The notes under the pieces: model-generated
What the model saw: only the letters and a program-made list of their open reading frames with translations
The model's database searches: none
Told to the model about the DNA's origin: nothing
Source of the DNA: Rhodospirillaceae bacterium
GTDB taxonomy: Bacteria > Pseudomonadota > Alphaproteobacteria > Thalassobaculales > Thalassobaculaceae
Length of the DNA: 18,992 bases
Reading direction: 5' to 3'
Assembly (NCBI GenBank): GCA_002730675.1
Contig: PCAV01000139.1
Location: forward strand, 1 to 18,992
Made by a program: the position numbers and the translations under genes
Part shown: positions 1 through 7,536 of the stretch, piece after piece
Position numbering within the stretch: position 1 is the first letter of the stretch
Layout: every line of letters starts with the position of its first letter

Positions 1-173
1 TGGCGGGTGGCGAAGGCGGGCCAATGCCGATGATGCCAATGCCGGGTGGCGAAGGCGGGCCAATGCCGATGATGCCAATGCCGGGTGGCGAAGGCGGGCC
101 AATGCCGATGATGCCAATGGCACAGGCAGCTCCAATGCCGATGATGCCGATGCCAGGTGGCGAAGGCGGACCA
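1..173 (+). repeat. 39-bp in-frame tandem repeat (Met-rich 13-mer)
   Basis: The unit encodes MPMMPMPGGEGGP. It recurs about four times, the first copy being cut by the window edge and one copy interrupted by a short AQAA insertion at bases 118-132. Copies are nearly identical at DNA level, which suggests recent expansion. The array may continue upstream. Confidence 0.9.
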
Positions 174-1694
174 ATGTCGATGAATATTAATGCTATGATG
201 GATACTGGCATGGGCAAGGTGGAAATGGCACCGCCAATAAATATACAAATGATAATACCACCTACACCATCTGGAGTTGATGGAATGGCAATGATGCCAA
301 TGCCGCAGCCAGGTCCAGCCGGACCAATTACAGGTGGACCCGTTGGCGAAGCACCTGCCGGTATCTCGACTGATATTGGTAATGAGCGAAATGAATCATT
401 TATAAATGAGCCTGAAGTTCTAGCAAGCGTTCCTGCTTCCGCACTTATAAATCTAACCCCAGAAGAAGTAGCCGGGGTTAATGCTATTTTCCAAGATAAC
501 GGAGCTGGTATTGCACTTGCACCGCCAATTCAAAATCCAGATGGCACTTTACCTCCAGGCCCTCCTCCTGGGATTTTTATTGTAACCGATCCAGCACTCG
601 GCGGTGGATCGCCTGAAGGCGGAGGCTTTATTATTCCCGGCGGTCCCGTCCCCGGCGGTCCTATTGTTGGCGGCCCCATTCCTAGTGGTCCCGTGCCCGG
701 CGGACCTATTGTTGACGGCCCCGTTCCTGGCGGCCCTATTGTTGGCGGTCCCGTTCCTGACGGTCCTATTGTTGGCGGTCCCGTTCCCGGCGGTCCTATT
801 GTTGGCGGTCCCGTTCCTGGCGGTCCCAATTCTGGAGCTCCTTTTCCTGGTGCTGGGGCTGATGGACAGCCCATAATTGGCGGTGATCCAGGTGCAAATG
901 CGGGAAACGAAAACTGTGAAGGGAATCAAGAGACACCTTGTGAAGGAGCGGGAGCTCAACCCTTGCCCGGCAGTGGTCAAGCATCAGGTCAACCCGCACC
1001 TAACCCGACCCCTGCAAACCCTAATCCAGTAGCTGGCCCTGGTCCTACTCCGGCGCCCGGTTCCGGTCCCGATCAAGTAGCTGGCCCTGGTCCTACTCCA
1101 ACGCCTAGTCCTAGCCCTGGTCAAGTAGCTGGCCCTAGTCCTAGTCCTAGTCCTAGTCCTAGCCCTAGCCCTGATCCCGGCCCTGGTCCTGGTCCTGGTC
1201 CTCTTGCATTGTCACAAAATTTAGTGGTTTTAACGACAACTCCAATATCAGATACCAACCTCATTTCGGTCTCTAGCTCCGCAGGTTTGTCATATCTCAT
1301 AAGAAATCCTGACGTGATGATGCATGCTAAAAATATAGTAAACGCCCGCGGGATTGCCCCCGGGCGAGCTTACCAGCAAGCGATGGAACAGGTTGCATTG
1401 GATCATTATAATGACTTTGGTAGAGCTGAAGGCCGACATTTAGATGGCGTCAATTTATCGCAATCTAAATCACTTTCATTACAAAGAATAGCAAGGGAAC
1501 CTCTTACAAAAATATCGGAGTCCCCTGCCCTTCAATACCTGATAAATAATCCCGACGTTATGTTACATGCCCAAAAAGCTGTAAGAGCACTCGAAGTTAC
1601 GCCAGGTCCAGACTTTCAGCGTGCCATGGAACACCAAGCTATAAAACATTTCAATCAGTTTGGTAGAGCCGAGGGCCGCCTTGGGCCGGAGTAG
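1..1694 (+). CDS. Proline/glycine/methionine-rich tandem-repeat protein, 5' end outside the window
   Basis: The reading frame is open from the first complete codon (base 3), so the true start lies upstream; ATG codons inside the repeats are not convincing starts. The visible 563 residues are, in order: Met-rich 13-residue repeats (to about base 173), a less repetitive linker, Gly-Gly-Pro-Val/Ile-Pro repeats (639-851), Pro-Ser/Pro-Gly tracts with a 16-residue repeat (1035-1203), then two copies of a 52-residue module ending in FGRAEGR. The modules resemble short 'YLxxNPDV...FGxxEGR' repeats found in large secreted proteins of alphaproteobacteria. No enzyme motif is visible. Low complexity and the module type suggest an exported or surface protein. 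The stop is 5 bases before the CHASE2 cyclase start, so the two are co-transcribed and probably translationally coupled. In related genomes a FecR-domain protein often precedes a CHASE2 cyclase, so a FecR domain in the missing N-terminus is possible, but that is inference. Confidence 0.8.
   Translation, partial: AGGEGGPMPMMPMPGGEGGPMPMMPMPGGEGGPMPMMPMAQAAPMPMMPMPGGEGGPMSMNINAMMDTGMGKVEMAPPINIQMIIPPTPSGVDGMAMMPMPQPGPAGPITGGPVGEAPAGISTDIGNERNESFINEPEVLASVPASALINLTPEEVAGVNAIFQDNGAGIALAPPIQNPDGTLPPGPPPGIFIVTDPALGGGSPEGGGFIIPGGPVPGGPIVGGPIPSGPVPGGPIVDGPVPGGPIVGGPVPDGPIVGGPVPGGPIVGGPVPGGPNSGAPFPGAGADGQPIIGGDPGANAGNENCEGNQETPCEGAGAQPLPGSGQASGQPAPNPTPANPNPVAGPGPTPAPGSGPDQVAGPGPTPTPSPSPGQVAGPSPSPSPSPSPSPDPGPGPGPGPLALSQNLVVLTTTPISDTNLISVSSSAGLSYLIRNPDVMMHAKNIVNARGIAPGRAYQQAMEQVALDHYNDFGRAEGRHLDGVNLSQSKSLSLQRIAREPLTKISESPALQYLINNPDVMLHAQKAVRALEVTPGPDFQRAMEHQAIKHFNQFGRAEGRLGPE
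639..851 (+). repeat. Degenerate 15/30-bp in-frame repeat (GGPVPGGPIV)
   Basis: About seven imperfect copies of a ten-residue unit GGPVPGGPIV, with single-residue variants such as S or D replacing G. Synonymous third-base differences between copies show that this array is older than the 39-bp one. The reverse strand is also open here, but only because the repeat lacks stop triplets in most frames. Confidence 0.85.
1035..1203 (+). repeat. 48-bp repeat followed by Pro-Ser / Pro-Gly hexanucleotide tract
   Basis: Bases 1035-1082 and 1083-1130 are two copies of a 48-bp unit ending in QVA (GPGPTPAPGSGPDQVA and its variant). A third copy dissolves into CCTAGT/CCTGGT hexanucleotide runs encoding (SP)n and (GP)n up to about 1203. 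This is a flexible, extended linker in front of the C-terminal modules. Confidence 0.85.
1281..1679 (+). repeat. Two copies of a 52-residue module (1281-1436 and 1524-1679)
   Basis: Aligning the copies by eye gives 29 identical residues of 52. Shared anchors are YLI-NPDVM-HA near the start, AME in the middle, and H-N-FGRAEGR at the end. A 29-residue serine-rich spacer separates them. The pattern is that of a short helical repeat used in secreted proteins; its ligand is not known to me. Confidence 0.8.
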
Positions 1695-1699
1695 CAAAC

Positions 1700-3916
1700 A
1701 TGAAAAAATTTCCTTGGTCGCCTGTTTTACCCTTATTATTTCTTTTTCTATCAACGGGCATCCACGTTATTGAACCTACTTTCGTGGAGCAAATGCGGCA
1801 CCGGGTTTTTGATGAATATCAAAGACTGAAACCAAGAGAATATTCTAATGATATCCCGGTTCGAATTCTAGATATAGACGATGAAAGCCTCAGCCGTGTT
1901 GGACAGTGGCCTTGGCCTAGGGACATTATGGCTGAGATCGTTGCCCGACTAAATGAGCTCGGTGCATCGGCCGTTGTTTTTGATATGGTGTTCTCTCAAC
2001 CCGACCGTTTGTCTCCTAAAAGCCTACGCAAAATGCTCCCCGAGAGGCCTGAGTTTGACGAAGCGAGAAAAGGTCTGCTAGCAATACCCGATAATGATGA
2101 ACTCTTTGCGCAAACTGTTGACGGATCGTATGTCGTAACAGGATTTGCATTAACAGGTGCAGAAACAAGTGGCCCAACACCTGAAATAAAAGCTGGATTT
2201 GCTGAAAATGGCGATAGAGCGGCGCCGTATCTTCCTGCCTACGCCGGAGCGATGAAAGTTTTAACAAATATCGAAGTTAAAGCCGCTGGAAATGGCGCAC
2301 TGAATGCTATTCCAGAAAGTGATGGCGTTTACCGAAGAATACCAATGTTTATGACGCTAAAAGATAAAATTTATCCATCACTGGTAGCGGAGTCGCTGCG
2401 GGTCGCGCAAGATGCCTCCACCTTCATCATACGAGCAGTTGGTGCGAGCGGTGAAGAGGGGTTTGGTGAGACAGGGTTGGTAGGCTTTAAGGTTGGTGGG
2501 GTGACTGTGCCAACAGATGAAAACGGGCAAATCTGGGTCAGGTTTACTGGTGATATACCCGATCGTTATGTTCCCGTCTGGCAACTATTAGAGGGCAAAG
2601 CGCCGGCAGAGAAATTAGAAGGACATATTGTCCTTATTGGAACATCGGCAGCAGCGTTAAAAGATTTGCGGGCAACGCCTCTTAATCCTGCAGCCGCGGG
2701 AGTAAGTCTCCATGCGGAGGCTCTCGAAACAATACTTACAGGAAATTTTTTGAACAGACCAGACTTTGCTCACGGACTAGAGGTGGTCTCCAGCTTCCTA
2801 CTAGGTCTGCTCTTAATTTGGTTACTTCCTAAATGGGGATCAATTTGGTGCGCTGTACTTACGGTATGTGCAATCGGCGGTGTTATCGGAGGAGCATGGT
2901 ATGCATTTGATGTTTACAATTGGCTTCTTGACCCAATTTACTTCAGCTTAGTAATACTGATAATTTATCTTACCCAATCGTTACTAATTTATCTAGCCAC
3001 AGAGGCCGAACGTGCAAGAGTTAGAGGTGCCTTCGGAATGTATTTATCCCCTGCGCTCGTGGAGCAATTGGCATCAGACCCAGAACAACTGAAGCTAGGC
3101 GGGGAAATGAAAGATATTTCAATTATGTTTTGCGACGTCCGCGGTTTTACCTCTATATCTGAGCTGTATGATCCAGAGGGCCTTACACAACTTATAAATA
3201 AATTTTTAACGCCGATGACACAAGTGATTATGGATCGAATGGGAACCATAGATAAGTACATGGGAGATTGCATTATGGCATTCTGGAACGCTCCAGTCGA
3301 CGTACCGACCCATGTTACTGAAGCCTGTAATTCTGCACTGGTTATGTTTGAGAAATTAGAAGAACTCAACCAAGAACTTGAAAACGAAGCTATAAGTAAT
3401 AATAAAGAATTCCGGCCTTTGAAAATCGGAATTGGTTTAAATACGGGCACGTGTTGTGTGGGTAACATGGGGTCAACACAAAGGTTCGACTATTCAATTC
3501 TTGGAGATGACGTCAATCTTTGTTCTCGATTAGAGGGCCAGTCTAAAGGTTATGGCGTAGATATCGTGATAAGTGAAACAACCAAAGTCGCAGCGTCGGA
3601 TTTTGCTACAATAGAATTGGACCTAATACAAGTTAAAGGAAAAACTGTCCCTGTTAGAATTTTTGCCTTAATTGGGAATAAAGAGGTACAAAATTCCGAC
3701 TGGTTTAAGGAGTTCAACACAATTCATGCTGAACTTATCTTAGAATATAGAAACCAAAATTGGGAAAATGCTACTTCACTCTCTCAGAAAGCGCGACGAG
3801 TTGCGGGAGAGAAGTATGACGGTCTATATGACTTATTCGACGAGAGAATCGCTGAGTATCAAATTAATCCACCAGGGCAAGATTGGGACGGCGTTTATAT
3901 TGCAACAGATAAATAG
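1700..3916 (+). CDS. CHASE2-domain class III adenylate cyclase
   Basis: A 738-residue membrane sensor that should make cAMP from ATP. Residues 7-25 form an N-terminal membrane anchor. Residues about 28-355 match a CHASE2 extracytoplasmic domain (DIDDESL and GQWPWPRD near 58-75). Three hydrophobic segments follow at about 360-432, and the cyclase domain spans about 470-660. Metal-binding aspartates D479 (FCDVRGFTS) and D523 (GDCIMAFW), the ATP-selective lysine K519, and the transition-state pair N606/R610 (DDVNLCSR) are all present. The second purine-contact position is S599 rather than Asp, the class IIIb pattern. The domain is therefore complete and predicted active. The ATG lies 5 bases after the upstream stop, with GGAG inside the end of that gene as ribosome site. 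CHASE2 in the periplasm and cyclase in the cytosol implies external control of cAMP; the signal is unknown, but the co-transcribed repeat protein is the obvious candidate partner. Confidence 0.93.
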   Translation: MKKFPWSPVLPLLFLFLSTGIHVIEPTFVEQMRHRVFDEYQRLKPREYSNDIPVRILDIDDESLSRVGQWPWPRDIMAEIVARLNELGASAVVFDMVFSQPDRLSPKSLRKMLPERPEFDEARKGLLAIPDNDELFAQTVDGSYVVTGFALTGAETSGPTPEIKAGFAENGDRAAPYLPAYAGAMKVLTNIEVKAAGNGALNAIPESDGVYRRIPMFMTLKDKIYPSLVAESLRVAQDASTFIIRAVGASGEEGFGETGLVGFKVGGVTVPTDENGQIWVRFTGDIPDRYVPVWQLLEGKAPAEKLEGHIVLIGTSAAALKDLRATPLNPAAAGVSLHAEALETILTGNFLNRPDFAHGLEVVSSFLLGLLLIWLLPKWGSIWCAVLTVCAIGGVIGGAWYAFDVYNWLLDPIYFSLVILIIYLTQSLLIYLATEAERARVRGAFGMYLSPALVEQLASDPEQLKLGGEMKDISIMFCDVRGFTSISELYDPEGLTQLINKFLTPMTQVIMDRMGTIDKYMGDCIMAFWNAPVDVPTHVTEACNSALVMFEKLEELNQELENEAISNNKEFRPLKIGIGLNTGTCCVGNMGSTQRFDYSILGDDVNLCSRLEGQSKGYGVDIVISETTKVAASDFATIELDLIQVKGKTVPVRIFALIGNKEVQNSDWFKEFNTIHAELILEYRNQNWENATSLSQKARRVAGEKYDGLYDLFDERIAEYQINPPGQDWDGVYIATDK

Positions 3917-4042
3917 CCATTTCTAATAATATAAAAAATATTTTTATTGGCTAATAAACAAAGTTGAAAAACGATCTTTCGATATCAGTGACGTCTCAGA
4001 ATTTGTGTCACTTAATCCAAAGCTAAAAACCCAAAAAAATCC

Positions 4043-4717
4043 CTAGTTTTTAAATATTACAGTATCTTCGATCGAAGAACGCTCTGTAAGCGCTGTATTA
4101 ACCTTCATAGATTTATCTTCATAGCCGAAGCTTATACCGAATAATACTTTTACCTCTTCACCAAGATTAAATGCTTCGCGAACAAATTCTGGATAATGTC
4201 CCATTGTCCCTTGCGCACATGAACCCAAACCATTGGCTGTCATTGCCAACATCAGCGTTTGTGCATACATACCAATGTCCCAGGCTCTCGCCAAACTAAA
4301 TGCCTCGTCCGAACATATAAACGCCACATGAGGAGCATCAAAAAGCTCAAAGTTTCTAAACGCGGCTGCACCTCGTGCCTTTTTATCCTCCCAGGTGATA
4401 TCCATTGCTCGGTACAACACTGCTGCACACTCTCTTCGTCTATCCTTCCATAGCTTGCCTATAGGCTTTCCAGATGATTTAAAGTCTTGATTTGGCGGCA
4501 GCCCATCCTTAACTGCCGCCATCATTTTCTCTCGTAGTAAATCCCTCGTTGCGCCAGAAGCTACAAGGATTTGCCAAGGCTGCATATTTGTTCCCGACGG
4601 TGACCATCGAGCAATATCGAATACTTTATTGAGTAAATCTTGCGAAACTTCCCTTTGCTGAAAGCCCCGAACAGAGTGACGGGACATAACTGCTTTTTCT
4701 AAAGACATTTTTGACAT
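4043..4717 (-). CDS. Nitroreductase-family FMN oxidoreductase
   Basis: A 224-residue FMN-dependent NAD(P)H oxidoreductase of the nitroreductase superfamily. Residues RHSVRGF (13-19) carry the phosphate-binding R-x-S-x-R pattern, SGTNMQPW (41-48) is the classic flavin loop, and GLGSCAQG (163-170) is the C-terminal FMN motif. Length is normal for the family. The open frame reaches ten codons further upstream, to an ATG at 4747, but the ATG at 4715-4717 is preferred: AAGGA lies about six bases before it and the protein then begins MSKMSLEKAVMSRHS, as relatives do. Such enzymes reduce nitroaromatics, quinones or enones; the natural substrate cannot be read from sequence. It is convergent with the cyclase gene and stands alone. 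Confidence 0.9.
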   Translation of the reverse strand: MSKMSLEKAVMSRHSVRGFQQREVSQDLLNKVFDIARWSPSGTNMQPWQILVASGATRDLLREKMMAAVKDGLPPNQDFKSSGKPIGKLWKDRRRECAAVLYRAMDITWEDKKARGAAAFRNFELFDAPHVAFICSDEAFSLARAWDIGMYAQTLMLAMTANGLGSCAQGTMGHYPEFVREAFNLGEEVKVLFGISFGYEDKSMKVNTALTERSSIEDTVIFKN

Positions 4718-4972
4718 TTGTTTCCTTATAAATTCTGTTAACCTCAAAGATTTCTAATTAACACCGAAAAATAGAGAATACGTAGTACATCCATTTAAAA
4801 ATTATGTCTTCTCGAATCAGCATTGGTTCTCAAAACTACAAATATTATTCTTAGGTAACGTTAAAAAATACTAACGTGAGCAGATATTTTCTTGATTAAA
4901 TTCTAGAAACCAAGGCCTTTCCAAATCCATGACTATCAAGTTGATGATCTTTAATAACGAGCACCCGTAACG

Positions 4973-5011
4973 AACTTGTGCATGAGAAGGCTCGTCTCCA
5001 AACTTGTGCAT
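4973..5011. repeat. Direct repeat AACTTGTGCAT, two copies 28 bases apart
   Basis: Copies lie at 4973-4983 and 5001-5011. The 28-base period is not far from an integral number of helical turns (2.7), so paired regulator half-sites are possible but unproven. The position is about 100-140 bases upstream of the GMC gene start. Confidence 0.4.
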
Positions 5012-5072
5012 AATGACCCGTTTTAAATAGATTAATGTTAACCAGATATTAATCACAGATAATTGAGGGCAT

Positions 5073-5092
5073 TTCAGCAAATTTTTGCTGAA
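5073..5092. promoter_or_regulatory. Perfect 9+9 palindrome upstream of the GMC gene (candidate operator)
   Basis: Half-sites TTCAGCAAA (5073-5081) and TTTGCTGAA (5084-5092) are exact inverted copies around a TT spacer. The element ends 20 bases before the GTG start and 8 bases before its AAGGAG ribosome site, where a dimeric repressor or an mRNA hairpin would act. It is not followed by a T-tract, so it is not a good terminator for anything. Confidence 0.5.
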
Positions 5093-5112
5093 CGTTATCT
5101 AAGGAGCTTAGA

Positions 5113-6831
5113 GTGGTATTTGATTATATAATAGTTGGTGGCGGATCTGCCGGAAGCGTATTAGCAAACCGACTATCCAGGAATGGTAATATAAATGTTT
5201 TATTATGCGAAGCCGGAGAGGATACTGCTCCTGGGGAAGTGCCAGAGGAAATTCTAGATAGTTATCCTGGGACTGCTTATTTAAATAATAGGTTTATATG
5301 GAAAGACCTAAAAGTAACAACAGAGGTTATTTCGCATAATAATAAGGATGCTCCTAAGCCACCCCTTCGAAAGTACGAGCAAGCAAGAGTTTTAGGTGGC
5401 GGCTCCTCAATAAACGGACAAATGGCAAACAGAGGGGCGCCAACCGACTATGATGAATGGGAGGCTCGCGGTGCTGCTGGATGGAATTGGGAAAATGTGC
5501 TCCCTTTCTTCAAAAAATTAGAAACAGATGTCGATATATCTGACGACTGGCATGGCAACGATGGCCCCATAAAAGTTCGCCGTGTCCCAGAGGAATACTG
5601 GACCGGTCATTCTAAGGCAATTTTCGAGACGTTCAAACGTGCAAAATATAAATATCTTCCCGATCAGAACGGTCATTTTGAAGATGGTTTTTTCCCCGTA
5701 ACGATCTCAAATTTTGAGGAAAAAAGAGTATCCGCGGCTATTGGGTACTTAACGTCAGAAATAAGAAAGCGAAAAAATCTAACTATTTCGACCAAAACGG
5801 TCGTTACTGAATTGGTTTTTGAAAGCGAAAAATGTATTGGAGTAAAAGCCTTAGTAGGTGGTAAACCGCAGGAGTTTCAAGGAAACGAAATAATTTTATC
5901 ATCAGGTGCTATTCATTCACCTGCCCATTTAATGAGATCAGGTATCGGTCCGGAAGGGCATTTAAGAGAGCTTGGCATTCCAATTAGATCCGCGCTTCCG
6001 GGAGTTGGCCAACGGCTTATGGATCATCCCTCTATTGCGCTAGCCTCGTTTTTAAAGCCTGCAGCCCGTGTCCAAAATAACTTAACGCGTCGTCATATGA
6101 ATTTGGCCATGCGATATTCTTCTAACATTGGAGGAGCACCTGCTGGCGATATGTTTGTCGTTGGCACTTCAAAAAACTCCTGGCATAAAGTGGGAGAACA
6201 GATTGGAGCCTTCTTAGTTTTTGTAAATAAGACATTCTCCGAAACTGGGGAAGTTAAATTAAATTCGCCGAACTGGAGCGATGAGCCCTCTGTCGATTTT
6301 AATCTTTTATCCGACAAACGTGATCTAGACCGATTAATTGACTCTATACGTCGCCTTGCCCCTCTGTACTCTGATCCGGCGATGCAATCCGTGGCAAGCA
6401 ATCCATTTCCCGCTGCCTACTCAGACAAAGTACGTCAAGTAGGCGCTATTACCACAAAAAATAAAATACTTACCGGTATTGCAGCAAAACTTTTGGACGG
6501 CCCCGCATTCCTTCGTAATTATCTAATTGAAAATTTTCTTATGGAAGATTTTTCTCTTGATGAAGTATGTGTTGATGAGGATAAGGCGGAGGCTTTTATT
6601 AGGAGGGCAGCTGTTGGTGTCTGGCACGCCTCATGCACGTGCAGAATGGGGGCAGAAGACGACCCAATGGCGGTGACAGATAATCAAGGCAGAGTAAGAG
6701 GAATTGCGGGCTTACGCGTCGTAGATGCCTCAATTTTCCCGGTTGTGCCATGTGCTAATACAAATTTTCCCACTATAATGACCGCAGAGAAAATTGCCGA
6801 TACCATTCTAAAAGGAAAATTAGGCAACTGA
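5113..6831 (+). CDS. GMC-family FAD-dependent oxidoreductase (alcohol/choline dehydrogenase type)
   Basis: A 572-residue glucose-methanol-choline flavoprotein that oxidises an alcohol group. Residues 4-14 hold the ADP-binding GGGSAG fold with E33 closing the second strand. LGGGSSING (94-102) is the FAD-covering signature, and SSGAIHSPAHLMRSGIG (263-279) is GMC signature 2. The catalytic pair is H505 (VWHASCTCRMG) and N549 (CANTNFPTIM). Full family length, no signal peptide. The start is GTG at 5113, preceded by AAGGAG with a six-base spacer; the protein then begins VFDYIIVGGG, as expected. It resembles choline dehydrogenase and long-chain alcohol dehydrogenase relatives, but the substrate cannot be assigned. 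No betaine-aldehyde dehydrogenase lies nearby, so betA is not claimed. The palindrome just upstream may regulate it. Confidence 0.92.
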   Translation: MVFDYIIVGGGSAGSVLANRLSRNGNINVLLCEAGEDTAPGEVPEEILDSYPGTAYLNNRFIWKDLKVTTEVISHNNKDAPKPPLRKYEQARVLGGGSSINGQMANRGAPTDYDEWEARGAAGWNWENVLPFFKKLETDVDISDDWHGNDGPIKVRRVPEEYWTGHSKAIFETFKRAKYKYLPDQNGHFEDGFFPVTISNFEEKRVSAAIGYLTSEIRKRKNLTISTKTVVTELVFESEKCIGVKALVGGKPQEFQGNEIILSSGAIHSPAHLMRSGIGPEGHLRELGIPIRSALPGVGQRLMDHPSIALASFLKPAARVQNNLTRRHMNLAMRYSSNIGGAPAGDMFVVGTSKNSWHKVGEQIGAFLVFVNKTFSETGEVKLNSPNWSDEPSVDFNLLSDKRDLDRLIDSIRRLAPLYSDPAMQSVASNPFPAAYSDKVRQVGAITTKNKILTGIAAKLLDGPAFLRNYLIENFLMEDFSLDEVCVDEDKAEAFIRRAAVGVWHASCTCRMGAEDDPMAVTDNQGRVRGIAGLRVVDASIFPVVPCANTNFPTIMTAEKIADTILKGKLGN

Positions 6832-6833
6832 GG

Positions 6834-7473
6834 TTATGAACTCTCGATAGATATTGGTTGATTGTCTCCAACTAATGTGACGCGACGCATTATCTTTCGC
6901 ACTGATATATTATCAAATGGCTCGACTGCATGCATTGTCCAATGATTATCGCACAACACGACATCATCATTCTCCCATGTATGTTTGTAAACAATCTTTT
7001 CCGACGTCGCATCGTGTATACTCTCGTCTCGTAACTTTCCGCTTTCATTACTTTCCACACCCAAGATGTTATCCATAGCCTGAGGAGATAAAAAATGAGT
7101 GTCTGCAGGATAGTGTATTTGATACAAACCACCTTTTCGTTTCTTAATGAATGTACTGCCAAGCCGTCTCATTGGGTTGAATGATATTACCGCACTCGTC
7201 AACATTAGAAACTCGTTAGATTTCTTTCTTTTTGAAAGATCAATGCGCTAGCAAAGGATGCACCCCCCACTCTACAAACTGGCAACCAAACTTTATATGT
7301 TGTTCATCATTTAACGATTGATTGGGAAAGATTTAAACTAAGTTTTCCATCCAACGAGAATGTATTCGCTCAAGTAAATTATTATCTAGAGGGCATCTTA
7401 AATCCACTTCTTTGAGTTCTGCACCAATCAATAGATGTCTCTTCCTTACACTGATTGAGTAACGAAGCGACAT
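6834..7473 (-). pseudogene. Decayed TfdA/TauD-family Fe(II)/2-oxoglutarate dioxygenase
   Basis: Reading the minus strand from ATG at 7471-7473 gives a typical family N-terminus (GAELKEVDLRCPLDN, then RIHSRWMENLV). An in-frame TAA follows at 7333-7335, where relatives have a hydrophobic residue (LV-stop-IFPNQ). The frame resumes with SLNDEQHIKFG and WGVHPLLAH and meets TGA at 7240-7242. From there the family C-terminus continues in another frame: YKHTWENDDVVLCDNHWTMH, with the distal iron-ligand His, and RRVTLVGDNQP, with the 2-oxoglutarate-binding Arg, ending at 6834. The intervening stretch with the H-x-D iron ligands is missing: about 213 codons remain of a usual 280 or so. Nonsense, frameshift and loss of the active-site core together mark a pseudogene. 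It is convergent with the GMC gene, 2 bases from its stop. Confidence 0.85.
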
Positions 7474-7536
7474 GATTAAGTCTCAGTCAAATGATTGTTT
7501 CTCATGGCGTTAACTAATTTAAGCTGCCCCGTTACT

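Larger units (their letters stand above)
4718..5112. other. Intergenic region between nitroreductase and GMC oxidoreductase
   Basis: This 395-base AT-rich gap separates two divergent genes and should hold both promoters. It contains an 11-base direct repeat and a perfect 9+9 palindrome (listed separately). A 69-codon frame on the minus strand (4871-5080) has no recognisable product and overlaps these sites, so I do not call it a gene. No convincing -35/-10 pair could be fixed by eye. Confidence 0.5.

Noticed and set aside
530..980. Long open frames on the minus strand and a second plus frame within the Gly/Pro repeat region
   Set aside because: They are by-products of a GC-rich tandem repeat lacking stop triplets; they fold back onto the true frame and contain only repeat translations or basic nonsense.
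2989..3468. 159-codon minus-strand frame inside the cyclase domain
   Set aside because: It lies opposite fully conserved catalytic motifs of the cyclase and shows no domain of its own.
4024..4052. TAAAAAC...GTTTTTA inverted repeat between the cyclase and the nitroreductase genes
   Set aside because: Seven mostly A-T pairs around a 15-base loop, overlapping the nitroreductase stop; too weak to call a terminator.
4871..5080. 69-codon minus-strand frame between nitroreductase and GMC gene
   Set aside because: No recognisable domain or good ribosome site, and it overlaps the palindrome and direct repeat; treated as intergenic.
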